Below, one piece after another: positions 12,828 to 20,780 of a stretch of DNA of 22,568 nt; position 1 is the first letter of the stretch; each line of letters opens with the position of its first letter. The notes under the pieces were generated by a model, which searched no databases, was not told the DNA's origin, and was given only the letters and a program-made list of their open reading frames with translations. Source of the stretch: DAOOKJ01 sp035360795 (GTDB lineage Bacteria > Patescibacteriota > Minisyncoccia > UBA6257). The position numbers and the translations under genes are program-made. The DNA lies in NCBI GenBank assembly GCA_035360795.1, contig DAOSBJ010000009.1, positions 1 through 22,568 on the forward strand. The letters run 5' to 3'.

Positions 12828-14037
12828 AAGTTAAAACTTCTTCCAGTTTTAAACTGATTTCTTTCTTATCATAGTACTGACGGGCGTAAATTAAAGCCGA
12901 ATGACCCATTTTTGTTTTTAGAACCGGATTTTGATAAATTTTTAAAATTGCTTCTTTTAAAGATTCAGCTGACTCTGGTAAGGCAACAAGACCGGCCTGA
13001 GCCTTTAAGATAATTTCGCTTGCTTCTCCTTCTAAATTTATAATCACTGGTTTTCCGCTTGCCATATAATCGAAAATTTTCGAAGGGATATTCTTCTCAA
13101 AAACCGGAGAATTTTTATAAGTCGCTAAACAAACATCAGCCCGACTAACAAAAAGCGGCATCTCTTCTCTTGGTCTTTGACCAGTTAAAATCACATTTTT
13201 CAAATTAAGTTTTTTGAACAAATCCCTCATTTCTTTTTCTTTTGGACCACCTCCCACTATTAGAAAAACTATTTGGTCATTTTCTCGCATTAAAGCAGCA
13301 GTTTCTAACATTATTTCTGGTGCCTGGGCTAAACCCAAAATTCCTGTATAAAGCACGACAAATTTCCCTTTGAGAGAATATTTTTCATCAATAATTGAAG
13401 TATTGTAATTGTCCTCAAAAAATTCCAAATCAGCGCCATTAGGAATATAGATAACTTTATCCCGGCCTATTCCATAAGAACAAACTAAATTTTTCAAAAT
13501 TCCGGGAGAATTAACTAAAATAACTGCCGCTTGCTGATATAAATTTTTTGCTTTTCTTAAAGTATAATGATAAAGAAAATTCTTTTTTAGATAACCAGTT
13601 TCTTCAGCCGCTTCTGGCCATAAATCTCTCAAATCCAAAACTAAAGGAATTTTTCTTTTTTTCGCCATTTTTAAACCTATAATCCCAACAGAAATCGGCG
13701 GTAAAGAAGCAATTACTAAATCAAAATTTTTTAAAGATAAACTATTTAAATAACTGGAAAAAGAAAAAGACAAATAATTTAAAAGCCGGGGAAAAAACTT
13801 TAAAGAGGGAGAAATATATGTCCAAGAGCGAACTATTTTTACACCTTCTTTATTTTCAACGGTTTTCCATTTATTCTTATAACCTTCAAAAATTTTTCTT
13901 TGCGGATGATTTGGGTAAGAAGTCAAAACGGTAATTTCGTGGCCTTTACTTTTTAGATAATTAACAAAATAACCCCAGCGGTTGGCTGGCGCGTTTGTTT
14001 CCGGAGGAAAATATTGAGAGTAAAGCAAAATTTTCAT
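12811..14037 (-). CDS. Glycosyltransferase family 4, WbuB-like
   Basis: This retaining GT-B transferase probably adds a sugar, perhaps an amino sugar, to the lipid-linked unit begun by the next gene. I chose the ATG at 14037, giving 408 residues and the typical beginning MKILLYSQYFPPETNAPANR. A TTG three bases upstream is possible but less natural. Motifs (numbered from this ATG) include DLRDLWPE at about 135-142, NGAD at 200-203 where the second domain begins, YTGILG at 230, and the nucleotide-sugar binding segment FEKNIPSKIFDYMASGKPV at 313-331. There is no signal peptide. The ATG overlaps the TGA of the heparinase-like gene by one base (TGATG), a sign of translational coupling. It in turn overlaps the glycosylphosphotransferase by 17 bases. 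Confidence 0.92.
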   Translation of the reverse strand: MKILLYSQYFPPETNAPANRWGYFVNYLKSKGHEITVLTSYPNHPQRKIFEGYKNKWKTVENKEGVKIVRSWTYISPSLKFFPRLLNYLSFSFSSYLNSLSLKNFDLVIASLPPISVGIIGLKMAKKRKIPLVLDLRDLWPEAAEETGYLKKNFLYHYTLRKAKNLYQQAAVILVNSPGILKNLVCSYGIGRDKVIYIPNGADLEFFEDNYNTSIIDEKYSLKGKFVVLYTGILGLAQAPEIMLETAALMRENDQIVFLIVGGGPKEKEMRDLFKKLNLKNVILTGQRPREEMPLFVSRADVCLATYKNSPVFEKNIPSKIFDYMASGKPVIINLEGEASEIILKAQAGLVALPESAESLKEAILKIYQNPVLKTKMGHSALIYARQYYDKKEISLKLEEVLTYVSKI

Positions 14038-15941
14038 CAAAAATTTTTAATTGGTTCCATTTTAAATTTGAATTCTTTAGGACTGCTTTGGCTCAAGAAA
14101 CCGGACAGTTTAATGGTTTTTGTGGGGACTTTCACTCCATAAGAAGGCGAAACCTCATCTTCTATAATAACACAATCTAAGTCATTAGACACTCTAAAAA
14201 TAAGTTTAGTTTTTTCTCCCAATAAAATAATTTCTCTGAATTTTCTTTCTGTTTTTTCTTTGAGCCAGATTTTAATTTGGGGAGCCAAATGAAAATTCCA
14301 TTCTAAATTTAAATTATCGCCTAAAATTTTATCTTCAATTTCTAAACTTTTCTCTTTTTTATCGATTATAAATTTTCGAAAATAACTATTCAGTTGACCA
14401 GAAAAAATAATCTTCGATTCATTTTCAGAATGCTCTAAAACTTTTAATTTGTTTTTCTGGGGATAATAAAAAATATCTCTTGTTAACTCGTTCTGTTCTT
14501 CGTTATTTATGAAGCAAACATTATGTTGCCTACTGCTTCTAAATCTGTTTCTTAATAAAGTATCTTTTGTATAAACATAAGTGCCTGGGTCAACTATTAT
14601 ATCTTCGCCATTTACATTTAATTCAAAACTTAAAATATCATTGTGAGTATGACTTCCACCTTTGCCATTGCAAGCTTCGCCCCTGCCAGTGATAAAATAA
14701 AAATCATTGCTTGAGGCAATTAAAAATTTTGCTTGCGGAAAGAAAAAAGAATTAATTTCTTCTGAAATTTTAAGGGGTTGTTCCTGAGGTTTTTTCTCTT
14801 TAAAATAGAAAAATAGTTTTAAAACCGCGAAATGATTTCTTTTTTCCCAATGATAAAAATCTTCCCAAATCAAATGAAGTCTTGAATCATCGCTATCACC
14901 TATCTGGGGCGCCAAATCATTTGGTTTGGTATAAATTTTTACAAAATCAACCATTTTTACCAATTTTTTAGCAGTTTCCTCAGAAATTTCAAAACCATTG
15001 ATTTTCAAAAGCCAAAAAGCCCATAAAAATAACTCGGTTTTATAACGATGATAAGAAATTGAAAGTTCATAATCTACGCCGTCATCATAAACCTGGTTTT
15101 TAATCTCCTCTTCTAAGGCTTTGTTTGCGAAATTAAGCCACTTTTTTCCTTCTTTTGTTTTTTGGAAAAAGACTCCCAGATAAACCAAACCAACAATATC
15201 AGACAAGTAATGGTTTGATTTTATTGGTGCAAATTCTAAATTATCAAAGATAAACCTTCCATGTTCAAACAAAGAATTTTGAAACATCTCCCCAAACTCT
15301 CCAGACTGAAGGAGAACAGTTCTCCTTTGGATTATTTCATAGGAGAAAAGCCAGTTGCAAGCCCGAATTGCCACTTCCATTGCTATTAGCCAATTAGGTC
15401 CATAGTAAACTGGATTGTTTCTAATCCAATCAGAAATTAATTCCTGCCATTTGTTTAAATATTTTTGTTTTCCAGTTAGATAGTAGGCTAAAGATAAAGG
15501 AATCAAATAATGAAATCTGGAAAGTTCCCAAACATTTTTAATATCCCAGCCCTTGCCAAAATCTTTACTTAAATTTTCTCTTAAATCAAGATAAAATTCA
15601 TTTGGCCATAAATGGCCAGAACCAATGTCTTTATTCCATTCGATTTCTTTCAATTGTTTTGGATTTATTCCTAAAAATCCAAATTCATTATTCAAAATTC
15701 TTTCTGCCGTTTCAATAATGAAATCCTGATTTGCTATTTCTTTCAAAAAATCTTCGTTATCAGTAAAAAATTTGTAATTCCTTTCTTTTGACAAATAACT
15801 TAAATCAATTTTTTTTGGTAATAAGTTAAACTTTAATTTCAATTTTAAAATTTCGCCCTTCAAATAATTTTTAAGATAAATTAAGGCTCCTTTTGGATTA
15901 AGAACGGCTTTTTTAAGACGAGTGGAAGTAATAGAAAACAT
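14037..15941 (-). CDS. Heparinase II/III-family protein (putative polysaccharide lyase)
   Basis: Proteins of this family cleave acidic polysaccharides by beta-elimination, or act in exopolysaccharide clusters with unproved activity. The 634-residue product has an alpha-helical toroid-like N-terminal half with GHLWPNEFYLDL (109-120), ELSRFHYLIPLSLAYYLTG (139-157), NHYLSD (243-248) and SYHRYKTELFLWA (296-308). The C-terminal beta domain carries the best signature, GGSHTHNDILSFEL at 428-441, followed by DPGTYVY (451-457) and FRSSRQHN (467-474). Asn243/His244, Tyr297/His298 and the His-Asn-Asp cluster are candidate active-site residues. No signal peptide or membrane segment is seen at the N-terminus, odd for a lyase acting outside. 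It leads the run with two sugar-transfer genes, so a role in making or editing the same polymer is likely. Confidence 0.82.
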   Translation of the reverse strand: MFSITSTRLKKAVLNPKGALIYLKNYLKGEILKLKLKFNLLPKKIDLSYLSKERNYKFFTDNEDFLKEIANQDFIIETAERILNNEFGFLGINPKQLKEIEWNKDIGSGHLWPNEFYLDLRENLSKDFGKGWDIKNVWELSRFHYLIPLSLAYYLTGKQKYLNKWQELISDWIRNNPVYYGPNWLIAMEVAIRACNWLFSYEIIQRRTVLLQSGEFGEMFQNSLFEHGRFIFDNLEFAPIKSNHYLSDIVGLVYLGVFFQKTKEGKKWLNFANKALEEEIKNQVYDDGVDYELSISYHRYKTELFLWAFWLLKINGFEISEETAKKLVKMVDFVKIYTKPNDLAPQIGDSDDSRLHLIWEDFYHWEKRNHFAVLKLFFYFKEKKPQEQPLKISEEINSFFFPQAKFLIASSNDFYFITGRGEACNGKGGSHTHNDILSFELNVNGEDIIVDPGTYVYTKDTLLRNRFRSSRQHNVCFINNEEQNELTRDIFYYPQKNKLKVLEHSENESKIIFSGQLNSYFRKFIIDKKEKSLEIEDKILGDNLNLEWNFHLAPQIKIWLKEKTERKFREIILLGEKTKLIFRVSNDLDCVIIEDEVSPSYGVKVPTKTIKLSGFLSQSSPKEFKFKMEPIKNF

Positions 15942-16086
15942 AATTACAAATTAATAACTAATTTTTAATTTCTAATTTTTAAATAACGTCTTAATTTTCT
16001 AATTTTTAATACTTTAAAATTATAAAATTATTTAAAAATTAAAAATTGGAAATTAAAAATTTAAAAATTGTGAGGTTGGTTTTTAT
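15942..16086. repeat. AT-only intergenic stretch with long inverted repeat
   Basis: The 145 bases between pgpA and the heparinase-like gene are nearly all A and T. Positions 15960-15986 (AATTTTTAATTTCTAATTTT and on) and 16028-16061 are imperfect inverted repeats, the second with one extra repeat unit. On the minus strand a TATAAT occurs at 16024-16019 but without a good -35 box, so it is only a weak candidate promoter for the polysaccharide block. The stretch otherwise holds no frame I would call. Confidence 0.55.
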
Positions 16087-16587
16087 TTATATTATCCTAA
16101 AAATGATTATCATACTAATAACCGTATAGATTGCGGCCATTATATCGTCAAATACTATCCCCCAGCCACGAGGAAGATTTTCTATTTTGGGAATGAGAAA
16201 AATCTTTATGCTATCAAAAATTCCATAAATTAAAAAAATCACCAGAATTAATGGCACTTTTAAACCAAATATATTAATTCTTTTAAAAAAATCAAAAAAT
16301 AAAGATAAAAACAGCATCGCGCAAACCTCATCAATAACAATTAAATGCGGGTCTTTGCCCTTATTTAAAATCTCTTCACTTTTAGAACTTAAAGGAATCG
16401 CCAAAATCAAAACTGCAAAAAATAAAATTAGTTTGTAAATTAAAGACCATTTTCTTGTGAAATAAGCCAATATTCCTCCTAAAATCATCCCCCAGAAGCC
16501 AGGGGCAAAAGGAATTAAATAACTGCCAAAAAATCCAGTGGCAAGGAAATTAACCAAAAAATTAAAACTAAAAAGTTTTTTTCCCAT
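16087..16587 (-). CDS. pgpA: Phosphatidylglycerophosphatase A-like membrane phosphatase (copy 1)
   Basis: PgpA removes phosphate from phosphatidylglycerophosphate in the inner membrane. This 166-residue protein has the family's ordered motifs: GSYLIPFAPGFWG at 21-33, KDPHLIVIDEVCA at 78-90 with the acidic residues Asp86-Glu87, FDSIK at 124-128, and LPRGWGIVFDDIMAAIY at 138-154 with Asp147-Asp148. Four hydrophobic segments are present. The usual FDIxKPxP motif is altered (FDSIKIF), unlike in copy 2. It ends a block that also has a second PgpA, a small SMR-like protein and a nucleotidyltransferase, so the substrate could be a phosphorylated polyprenyl-sugar and not phosphatidylglycerophosphate. 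That is inference. Confidence 0.85.
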   Translation of the reverse strand: MGKKLFSFNFLVNFLATGFFGSYLIPFAPGFWGMILGGILAYFTRKWSLIYKLILFFAVLILAIPLSSKSEEILNKGKDPHLIVIDEVCAMLFLSLFFDFFKRINIFGLKVPLILVIFLIYGIFDSIKIFLIPKIENLPRGWGIVFDDIMAAIYTVISMIIIFRII

Positions 16588-16602
16588 TACAAAAGAACAA
16601 AA

Positions 16603-16965
16603 TTATTTTATTAAAAATAAAATGCCCAAACCAATTAAAACCACCCCAATCATTTTAGCCAAGGTAAACTGTTCATGAAAAAGCAAAACCGAGGAAATCA
16701 TAATCGCCACATAAACAATCGAAACTGTTAAAGGATAAATCAAAGACAATTCTTTTTTTGATAAAAGAAACATCCAAGTTAAAAAACTCAAAACATAGCA
16801 AACTGCTCCCAAAACAAATTGCCAATGGGTTGTTAAAAATTTCCAGTTTAATAGAGATTTTACTAATTCCGTAATTCCTTCCAAATTTACTCCTATTAGT
16901 CCCTTTTTCATCAAAATCAGCCCACTAATAGAAAAAAACAGATATAAAATAATATATAAAGTCAT
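16603..16965 (-). CDS. Small multidrug-resistance/ArnE-like four-helix membrane protein, possible lipid-sugar flippase subunit
   Basis: The 120-residue protein is nearly all membrane: segments at about 1-20, 46-66, 70-92 and 98-119. It belongs by pattern to the drug/metabolite transporter superfamily, with LSFLTWMFLLSKKELSLIYPLTVSIVYV matching the half-size EamA/SMR proteins. ArnE and ArnF of this group flip undecaprenyl-phosphate-aminoarabinose. There is no conspicuous glutamate in the first helix, the key residue of drug-exporting EmrE, which favours a lipid-sugar role over drug efflux. It sits between galU and a pgpA gene, 17 bases after galU and 15 before pgpA, in a block with a polyprenyl-phosphate enzyme. 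A flippase function is inference. Confidence 0.7.
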   Translation of the reverse strand: MTLYIILYLFFSISGLILMKKGLIGVNLEGITELVKSLLNWKFLTTHWQFVLGAVCYVLSFLTWMFLLSKKELSLIYPLTVSIVYVAIMISSVLLFHEQFTLAKMIGVVLIGLGILFLIK

Positions 16966-16982
16966 AATGTTTATTTAGAATT

Positions 16983-17831
16983 TTAATTTGCGTAAAGATT
17001 TTTATCTTTAAATGTGTCCAGCCACTTTTCTTTTGTTCCACATTCTATCCATTTTCCTTTAACTGCTAATCCAAAAATATCTCGCCTATCTTTAATCATT
17101 AATTTAAAGGCATCTGTTAAAGGAATTTCTTCATTCTTTTTCCTTAATTTCTTTAAATAATTAAATACCGATGGAGTTAAAATATATTTCCCCACTAAAG
17201 CGAAATTAGAAGGTGGCTTTTCTGTCGGTTTTTCTACTATATCTACAATTTTATATAGATCTTTCTCGCCGCGACATTTGACAACTTTTGGCACCCCATA
17301 GGCATAAAGTTCCTTTTTTGGTTTTTTATACAAACATAACAATGGCGCTTTAACTTCCTGATATTTTTTTACTAACTGAACAGCCATCGGTCCTTCTTTA
17401 GGATAAGAAGAGATATCGTCACCAAATAAAACCAAAAATGGCTCATCTTTGACTTTACTTTCTGCCCTTAAAATAGCATCACCAGTACCCAATGGCTTTG
17501 GTTGAATAACTACTTCAATTTTTGGTTTTGGAATATTTTGCAAGGTTTTAATTGTCTCATTTTTCTTCTCTTTTTCAAGAGATCTCAGTAATTCTTTATC
17601 CTCTGAAAAATAGCTCTTTAAATAGTAGTTAAAAAATTTTTCTTTATAAGGCGAAACAACAAAAATAATTTTTTCTACTCCTGCTAAAATAGCTTCTTCA
17701 GCAATATAATGAATCATAGGCTTAAAACCTACTGGCAGGAATTCTTTTGGAATCAATCTGGAAATTGGGAAAAATCTAGTGCCAATTCCAGCCATTGGCA
17801 TAACCGCTATTTTTACTTTATTCTGAGACAT
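16983..17831 (-). CDS. galU: UTP-glucose-1-phosphate uridylyltransferase (GalU-type nucleotidyltransferase)
   Basis: GalU makes UDP-glucose from UTP and glucose-1-phosphate. The 282-residue protein carries the nucleotide-binding signature AGIGTRFFPISRLIPKEFLP at 14-33, VEEA-like IAEEAILAG at 43-51, QPKPLGTGDAI at 110-120, the metal-binding FGDDI at 136-140, VEKP at 199-202 and KGKWIECGT at 258-266. Length and motif order fit GalU better than RmlA or GlmU, although the C-terminal GKWxxCGT element differs from the G+xDxG pattern of E. coli GalU, so another NTP or sugar phosphate is possible. It starts 6 bases after the damaged pgpA copy 2 and would supply an activated sugar to the surrounding transferases. 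Confidence 0.88.
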   Translation of the reverse strand: MSQNKVKIAVMPMAGIGTRFFPISRLIPKEFLPVGFKPMIHYIAEEAILAGVEKIIFVVSPYKEKFFNYYLKSYFSEDKELLRSLEKEKKNETIKTLQNIPKPKIEVVIQPKPLGTGDAILRAESKVKDEPFLVLFGDDISSYPKEGPMAVQLVKKYQEVKAPLLCLYKKPKKELYAYGVPKVVKCRGEKDLYKIVDIVEKPTEKPPSNFALVGKYILTPSVFNYLKKLRKKNEEIPLTDAFKLMIKDRRDIFGLAVKGKWIECGTKEKWLDTFKDKNLYAN

Positions 17832-17837
17832 AGTTAT

Positions 17838-18437
17838 TTAGGACAATTCCTTAAAAAATTTTAATAATTTAGTTTTTGCTTNNNNNNNNNNNNNNNNNNN
17901 NNNNNNNNNNNNNNNNNNNNNNNNNNNNNNNNNNNNNNNNNNNNNNNNNNNNNNNNNNNNNNNNNNNNNNNNNNNNNNNNNGTAAATGCCAGCAATAATA
18001 TCATCTAAAATTATGCTGAATTTAGTTGATGACTGATGGAACTTGGAGGCGGGAAAAGGTTTAAATTTATCGAATAAAACAAATAAAAGAAAAGCCCAAA
18101 ATAAATAGAGAGGAATTTTAAAACCAAAAATCAAAAACCAGCCGGGTGTTTGAAAAAATAAAGAAGAACAGACTACGCCGGCTATTTCATCAATAATAAT
18201 TTCATGCGGGTCTATTTTGCTAAAATAACTTTTTGCTTTTTCAGAAACAAAAAAAGAAACGCCAATAAAACAAAGACCAAAAATCAGCCGCAAGTAATTT
18301 GGCAACTGAAATAACACTAAAGACAAAAGAAAACCCAAGAAAGCCCCAACCGCGCCGGGAAAAATAGGACTATAACCGCAACCAAAACCAGTGGCTAAAA
18401 TTAGCAATGAAAAATTTACTTTGTTTTTATTAATCAT
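17838..18437 (-). CDS. pgpA: Phosphatidylglycerophosphatase A-like membrane phosphatase (copy 2), interrupted by a gap
   Basis: The first 152 residues are intact and show the PgpA motifs: GYSPIFPGAVG at 21-31, DPHEIIIDEIAG at 76-87, FDKFKPFP at 122-129 (the usual FDxxKPxP form) and SIILDDIIAGIY at 141-152. The Gly-Gly pair that normally precedes the last acidic pair is replaced by SSTKFS. After 100 N the frame ends with 13 residues (AKTKLLKFFKELS), which would be the C-terminus only if the real gap keeps the frame. PgpA proteins end soon after the last motif, so the missing part is probably short. The start overlaps the upstream membrane protein gene by 8 bases. Confidence 0.85.
   Translation of the reverse strand: MINKNKVNFSLLILATGFGCGYSPIFPGAVGAFLGFLLSLVLFQLPNYLRLIFGLCFIGVSFFVSEKAKSYFSKIDPHEIIIDEIAGVVCSSLFFQTPGWFLIFGFKIPLYLFWAFLLFVLFDKFKPFPASKFHQSSTKFSIILDDIIAGIYXXXXXXXXXXXXXXXXXXXXXXXXXXXXXXXXXXAKTKLLKFFKELS
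17882..17981. other. Assembly gap (100 N) inside pgpA copy 2
   Basis: This is a placeholder run of 100 N. The frame on both sides agrees only because 100 N were inserted; the true length and the reading frame across it are unknown. The flanks do not share an obvious overlap. Confidence 0.97.
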
Positions 18438-20778
18438 TATTTAAATATTCACTTTTTCGCTTTTGTCTTCTTGCTCTAAGAACAAGAAATCCAATTAGCG
18501 TAAGAAAAACTAAAATTGCTATAATAACGCCCTTTATTATAAAACTATCATTGGTGTAAGATAAAGAAATAGTTTCTAAGTTCTCTGGCATAATAAGTAG
18601 ATGAGATGGCAAGATAAAAAATGAAGAAATAATTTTATCTCCTTGCACAGCCTTCCAGTTATAATCATAATTAACTTTGATAATAATGGGTTTTAGTTGA
18701 TTGGGATAAATATAGTATTGCCAGTCATTAATTTGATAATACAAAATAATATCTTTGTCAGTGGCAGTTAATTGAGCAATTTCTTGCTCTTGAAAACTTT
18801 TCAAAGAAAGATTACAAACATTATTTACACTTTGGACTTGGTAAATAATATTTGAAAAATTAGAACCCCCTTTTTCCAAAAATTCCGAAATATATTTGCA
18901 ATTTTGAGGAGAAACATCTCTTATAACGATTCCTTTAACAAAAGGAAACATTTTCTGAAGATTAGCGGCTTGAGATAGCAATTGCTTTGGAGTTACTAAT
19001 ATTATTTTATAATTTTTGTTAAAAAGAGTGTTTTTATATAAATTAAGAGCGGCTGTAAAATCTTTGACATATAATTTATCATCTACCAAGATAACAACAG
19101 AATTTATGGTTTCTATTTTAGGATAAAATTTTTTAGTTTTTAAAAGGGCTAAAATATCTCCCTCCTCTACAACCTCACTTAATTGTTTTAAATCTTCTCT
19201 TGATGTCTCTTCTTTTCTGACCAATAGATAATTAACATTAAAATCATTAAATAAATTATCTAAAAGTTGAGGATTAGCCATTGAGTAAGCATCGAAAATA
19301 TAATGGTGAAAATTTCTTTTTTTCCAAGAAGGCCACCAAGCGCCTATCTGAGGAATAAAATCAACATTACTATAATAAGGCAAAAAGAATTTCTCATAAT
19401 AAATATCAGCAGAAGGACTTACCAAAAGATTACTTTTTTCATTAGATGAAAAAGAATTAAGATGTTCGCTTATTGATTTAAGGTCTTTCATTATCTTTTT
19501 TTCTTGCGGAGAATCAATATAATTGATATTTAGATATTCCAGACTGGGATAGATATAAAACACAGAAACAACAAAAACCAGTAAACCATAACCGAAATTA
19601 GAATAAAACTTAGAAGTTTTGTTTTTAAACAGCCAGTGAAAGAAAAAATACCATCCTAAAACAAAAAATAAAAGGAAAAAATATTTTACAAAAGCCAAAA
19701 AGCGACCATATAAATGAGCATAAACGAATTCGTAAGGCAATTTAATTTTAGAAAATGGCAGCAATAAGGCAAAAATAATAAAAACTGCCGCAAAACTTAA
19801 CCCTAAAGCAATTATTTTCTGATTATCGCTAAAAAAATCAGATTTTATTTTCTTAAACAAAACTGATAATCCTGCCAAGGCTAGAAAGATAATTGACCAA
19901 ATGGCTACAAAAGGCAATTTATAATCCAAACTTTCTCCACTGGCTTTTTGAAAAAGTAAAGGCGCTCTTTTTAAAATAGGCTCAAGCGCCAAAGGGGCGG
20001 CGTCATTAAGCAAATCTGAAGAATTAACTAAATTGACTAATAAGCCGGGACTAATAAAAATTAGAAGAAAACAATGAATTAAAATAAAAGATTTGAAGCG
20101 AGAAGATAAATTATTCTTGGAAAGGCCAAATAAAAAATACATTGCTATTATCATCTCCACTATTAAAAAAGTATAATAATGGCTATAAAAAACTAATGCT
20201 CCTAAAAAACCACCCAAAGCATATTTCCACCATTTGCCTGAATCAAAAGAGGTTTCTAAATTACTAATAACATTACCTAAAAACAAAGGAAACCAAATAA
20301 AACTAAAAGAAAAAGGTAATACCCCAATGCCAAAAATATTGCTGGCACCAAATTCAGAACAACAAGTATAATTCCTAAATAAAATTACTAAAATTCCAAA
20401 AATTAAAGCGTAAAAAGATGGTAAATCAAGGCGTTTAGCCAAATAAAAACTGGCTAAAGCGATACCGACTACAACTAAAAATAAATAGATATTCCACGCA
20501 AGAGTAATATCAGAAAATAATAATTTTATAAGGGGGAAAAAATAATAGCAAAGAGACGGATAGCCAGTATAATAGGCAAGTCCATTAAAAAGATTAAGAG
20601 AAGGAAAAAATAAATGATTTTCAAATGCTTTATTTAAGACATAACTAAAATAAAAATGAGCAACAGTATCGTAATTAACAACCACTTTGCTACTTGATAT
20701 TAAAAGAAGAAAATAACCAACAAGAAAAATAAAAAGTATTATTAAAGGAAGATATGTTTCTTTAAAGGTCTCTTTCAT
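18430..20778 (-). CDS. Large multi-pass membrane protein of GT-C type (PTPS-related/YfhO-like), putative polyprenyl-phosphate-sugar-dependent glycosyltransferase
   Basis: The 782-residue protein begins with a membrane helix at about 10-30, then an acidic loop with Asp37 and His41 (NYDTVAHFYF), the place where GT-C transferases keep their catalytic aspartate. About ten more hydrophobic segments follow to residue 410 or so. A soluble region of some 330 residues (about 415-745), presumably outside the membrane, contains IGAWWPSWKKRNFHHYIFDAYS. The chain ends with one more membrane helix (about 750-772) and a basic cytoplasmic tail. The GLAYYTGYPSLCYYFFPL stretch resembles the PTPS-related membrane family often annotated in CPR genomes. 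The donor would be a polyprenyl-phosphate sugar. It lies 2 bases after the epimerase gene. The function is inference from topology and context. Confidence 0.6.
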   Translation of the reverse strand: MKETFKETYLPLIILFIFLVGYFLLLISSSKVVVNYDTVAHFYFSYVLNKAFENHLFFPSLNLFNGLAYYTGYPSLCYYFFPLIKLLFSDITLAWNIYLFLVVVGIALASFYLAKRLDLPSFYALIFGILVILFRNYTCCSEFGASNIFGIGVLPFSFSFIWFPLFLGNVISNLETSFDSGKWWKYALGGFLGALVFYSHYYTFLIVEMIIAMYFLFGLSKNNLSSRFKSFILIHCFLLIFISPGLLVNLVNSSDLLNDAAPLALEPILKRAPLLFQKASGESLDYKLPFVAIWSIIFLALAGLSVLFKKIKSDFFSDNQKIIALGLSFAAVFIIFALLLPFSKIKLPYEFVYAHLYGRFLAFVKYFFLLFFVLGWYFFFHWLFKNKTSKFYSNFGYGLLVFVVSVFYIYPSLEYLNINYIDSPQEKKIMKDLKSISEHLNSFSSNEKSNLLVSPSADIYYEKFFLPYYSNVDFIPQIGAWWPSWKKRNFHHYIFDAYSMANPQLLDNLFNDFNVNYLLVRKEETSREDLKQLSEVVEEGDILALLKTKKFYPKIETINSVVILVDDKLYVKDFTAALNLYKNTLFNKNYKIILVTPKQLLSQAANLQKMFPFVKGIVIRDVSPQNCKYISEFLEKGGSNFSNIIYQVQSVNNVCNLSLKSFQEQEIAQLTATDKDIILYYQINDWQYYIYPNQLKPIIIKVNYDYNWKAVQGDKIISSFFILPSHLLIMPENLETISLSYTNDSFIIKGVIIAILVFLTLIGFLVLRARRQKRKSEYLNND

Positions 20779-20780
20779 AT

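Noticed and set aside
14038..14040. TTG at 14040 as the start of the WbuB-like glycosyltransferase.
   Set aside because: The next codon is ATG at 14037, it gives the normal family N-terminus and overlaps the upstream stop as TGATG.
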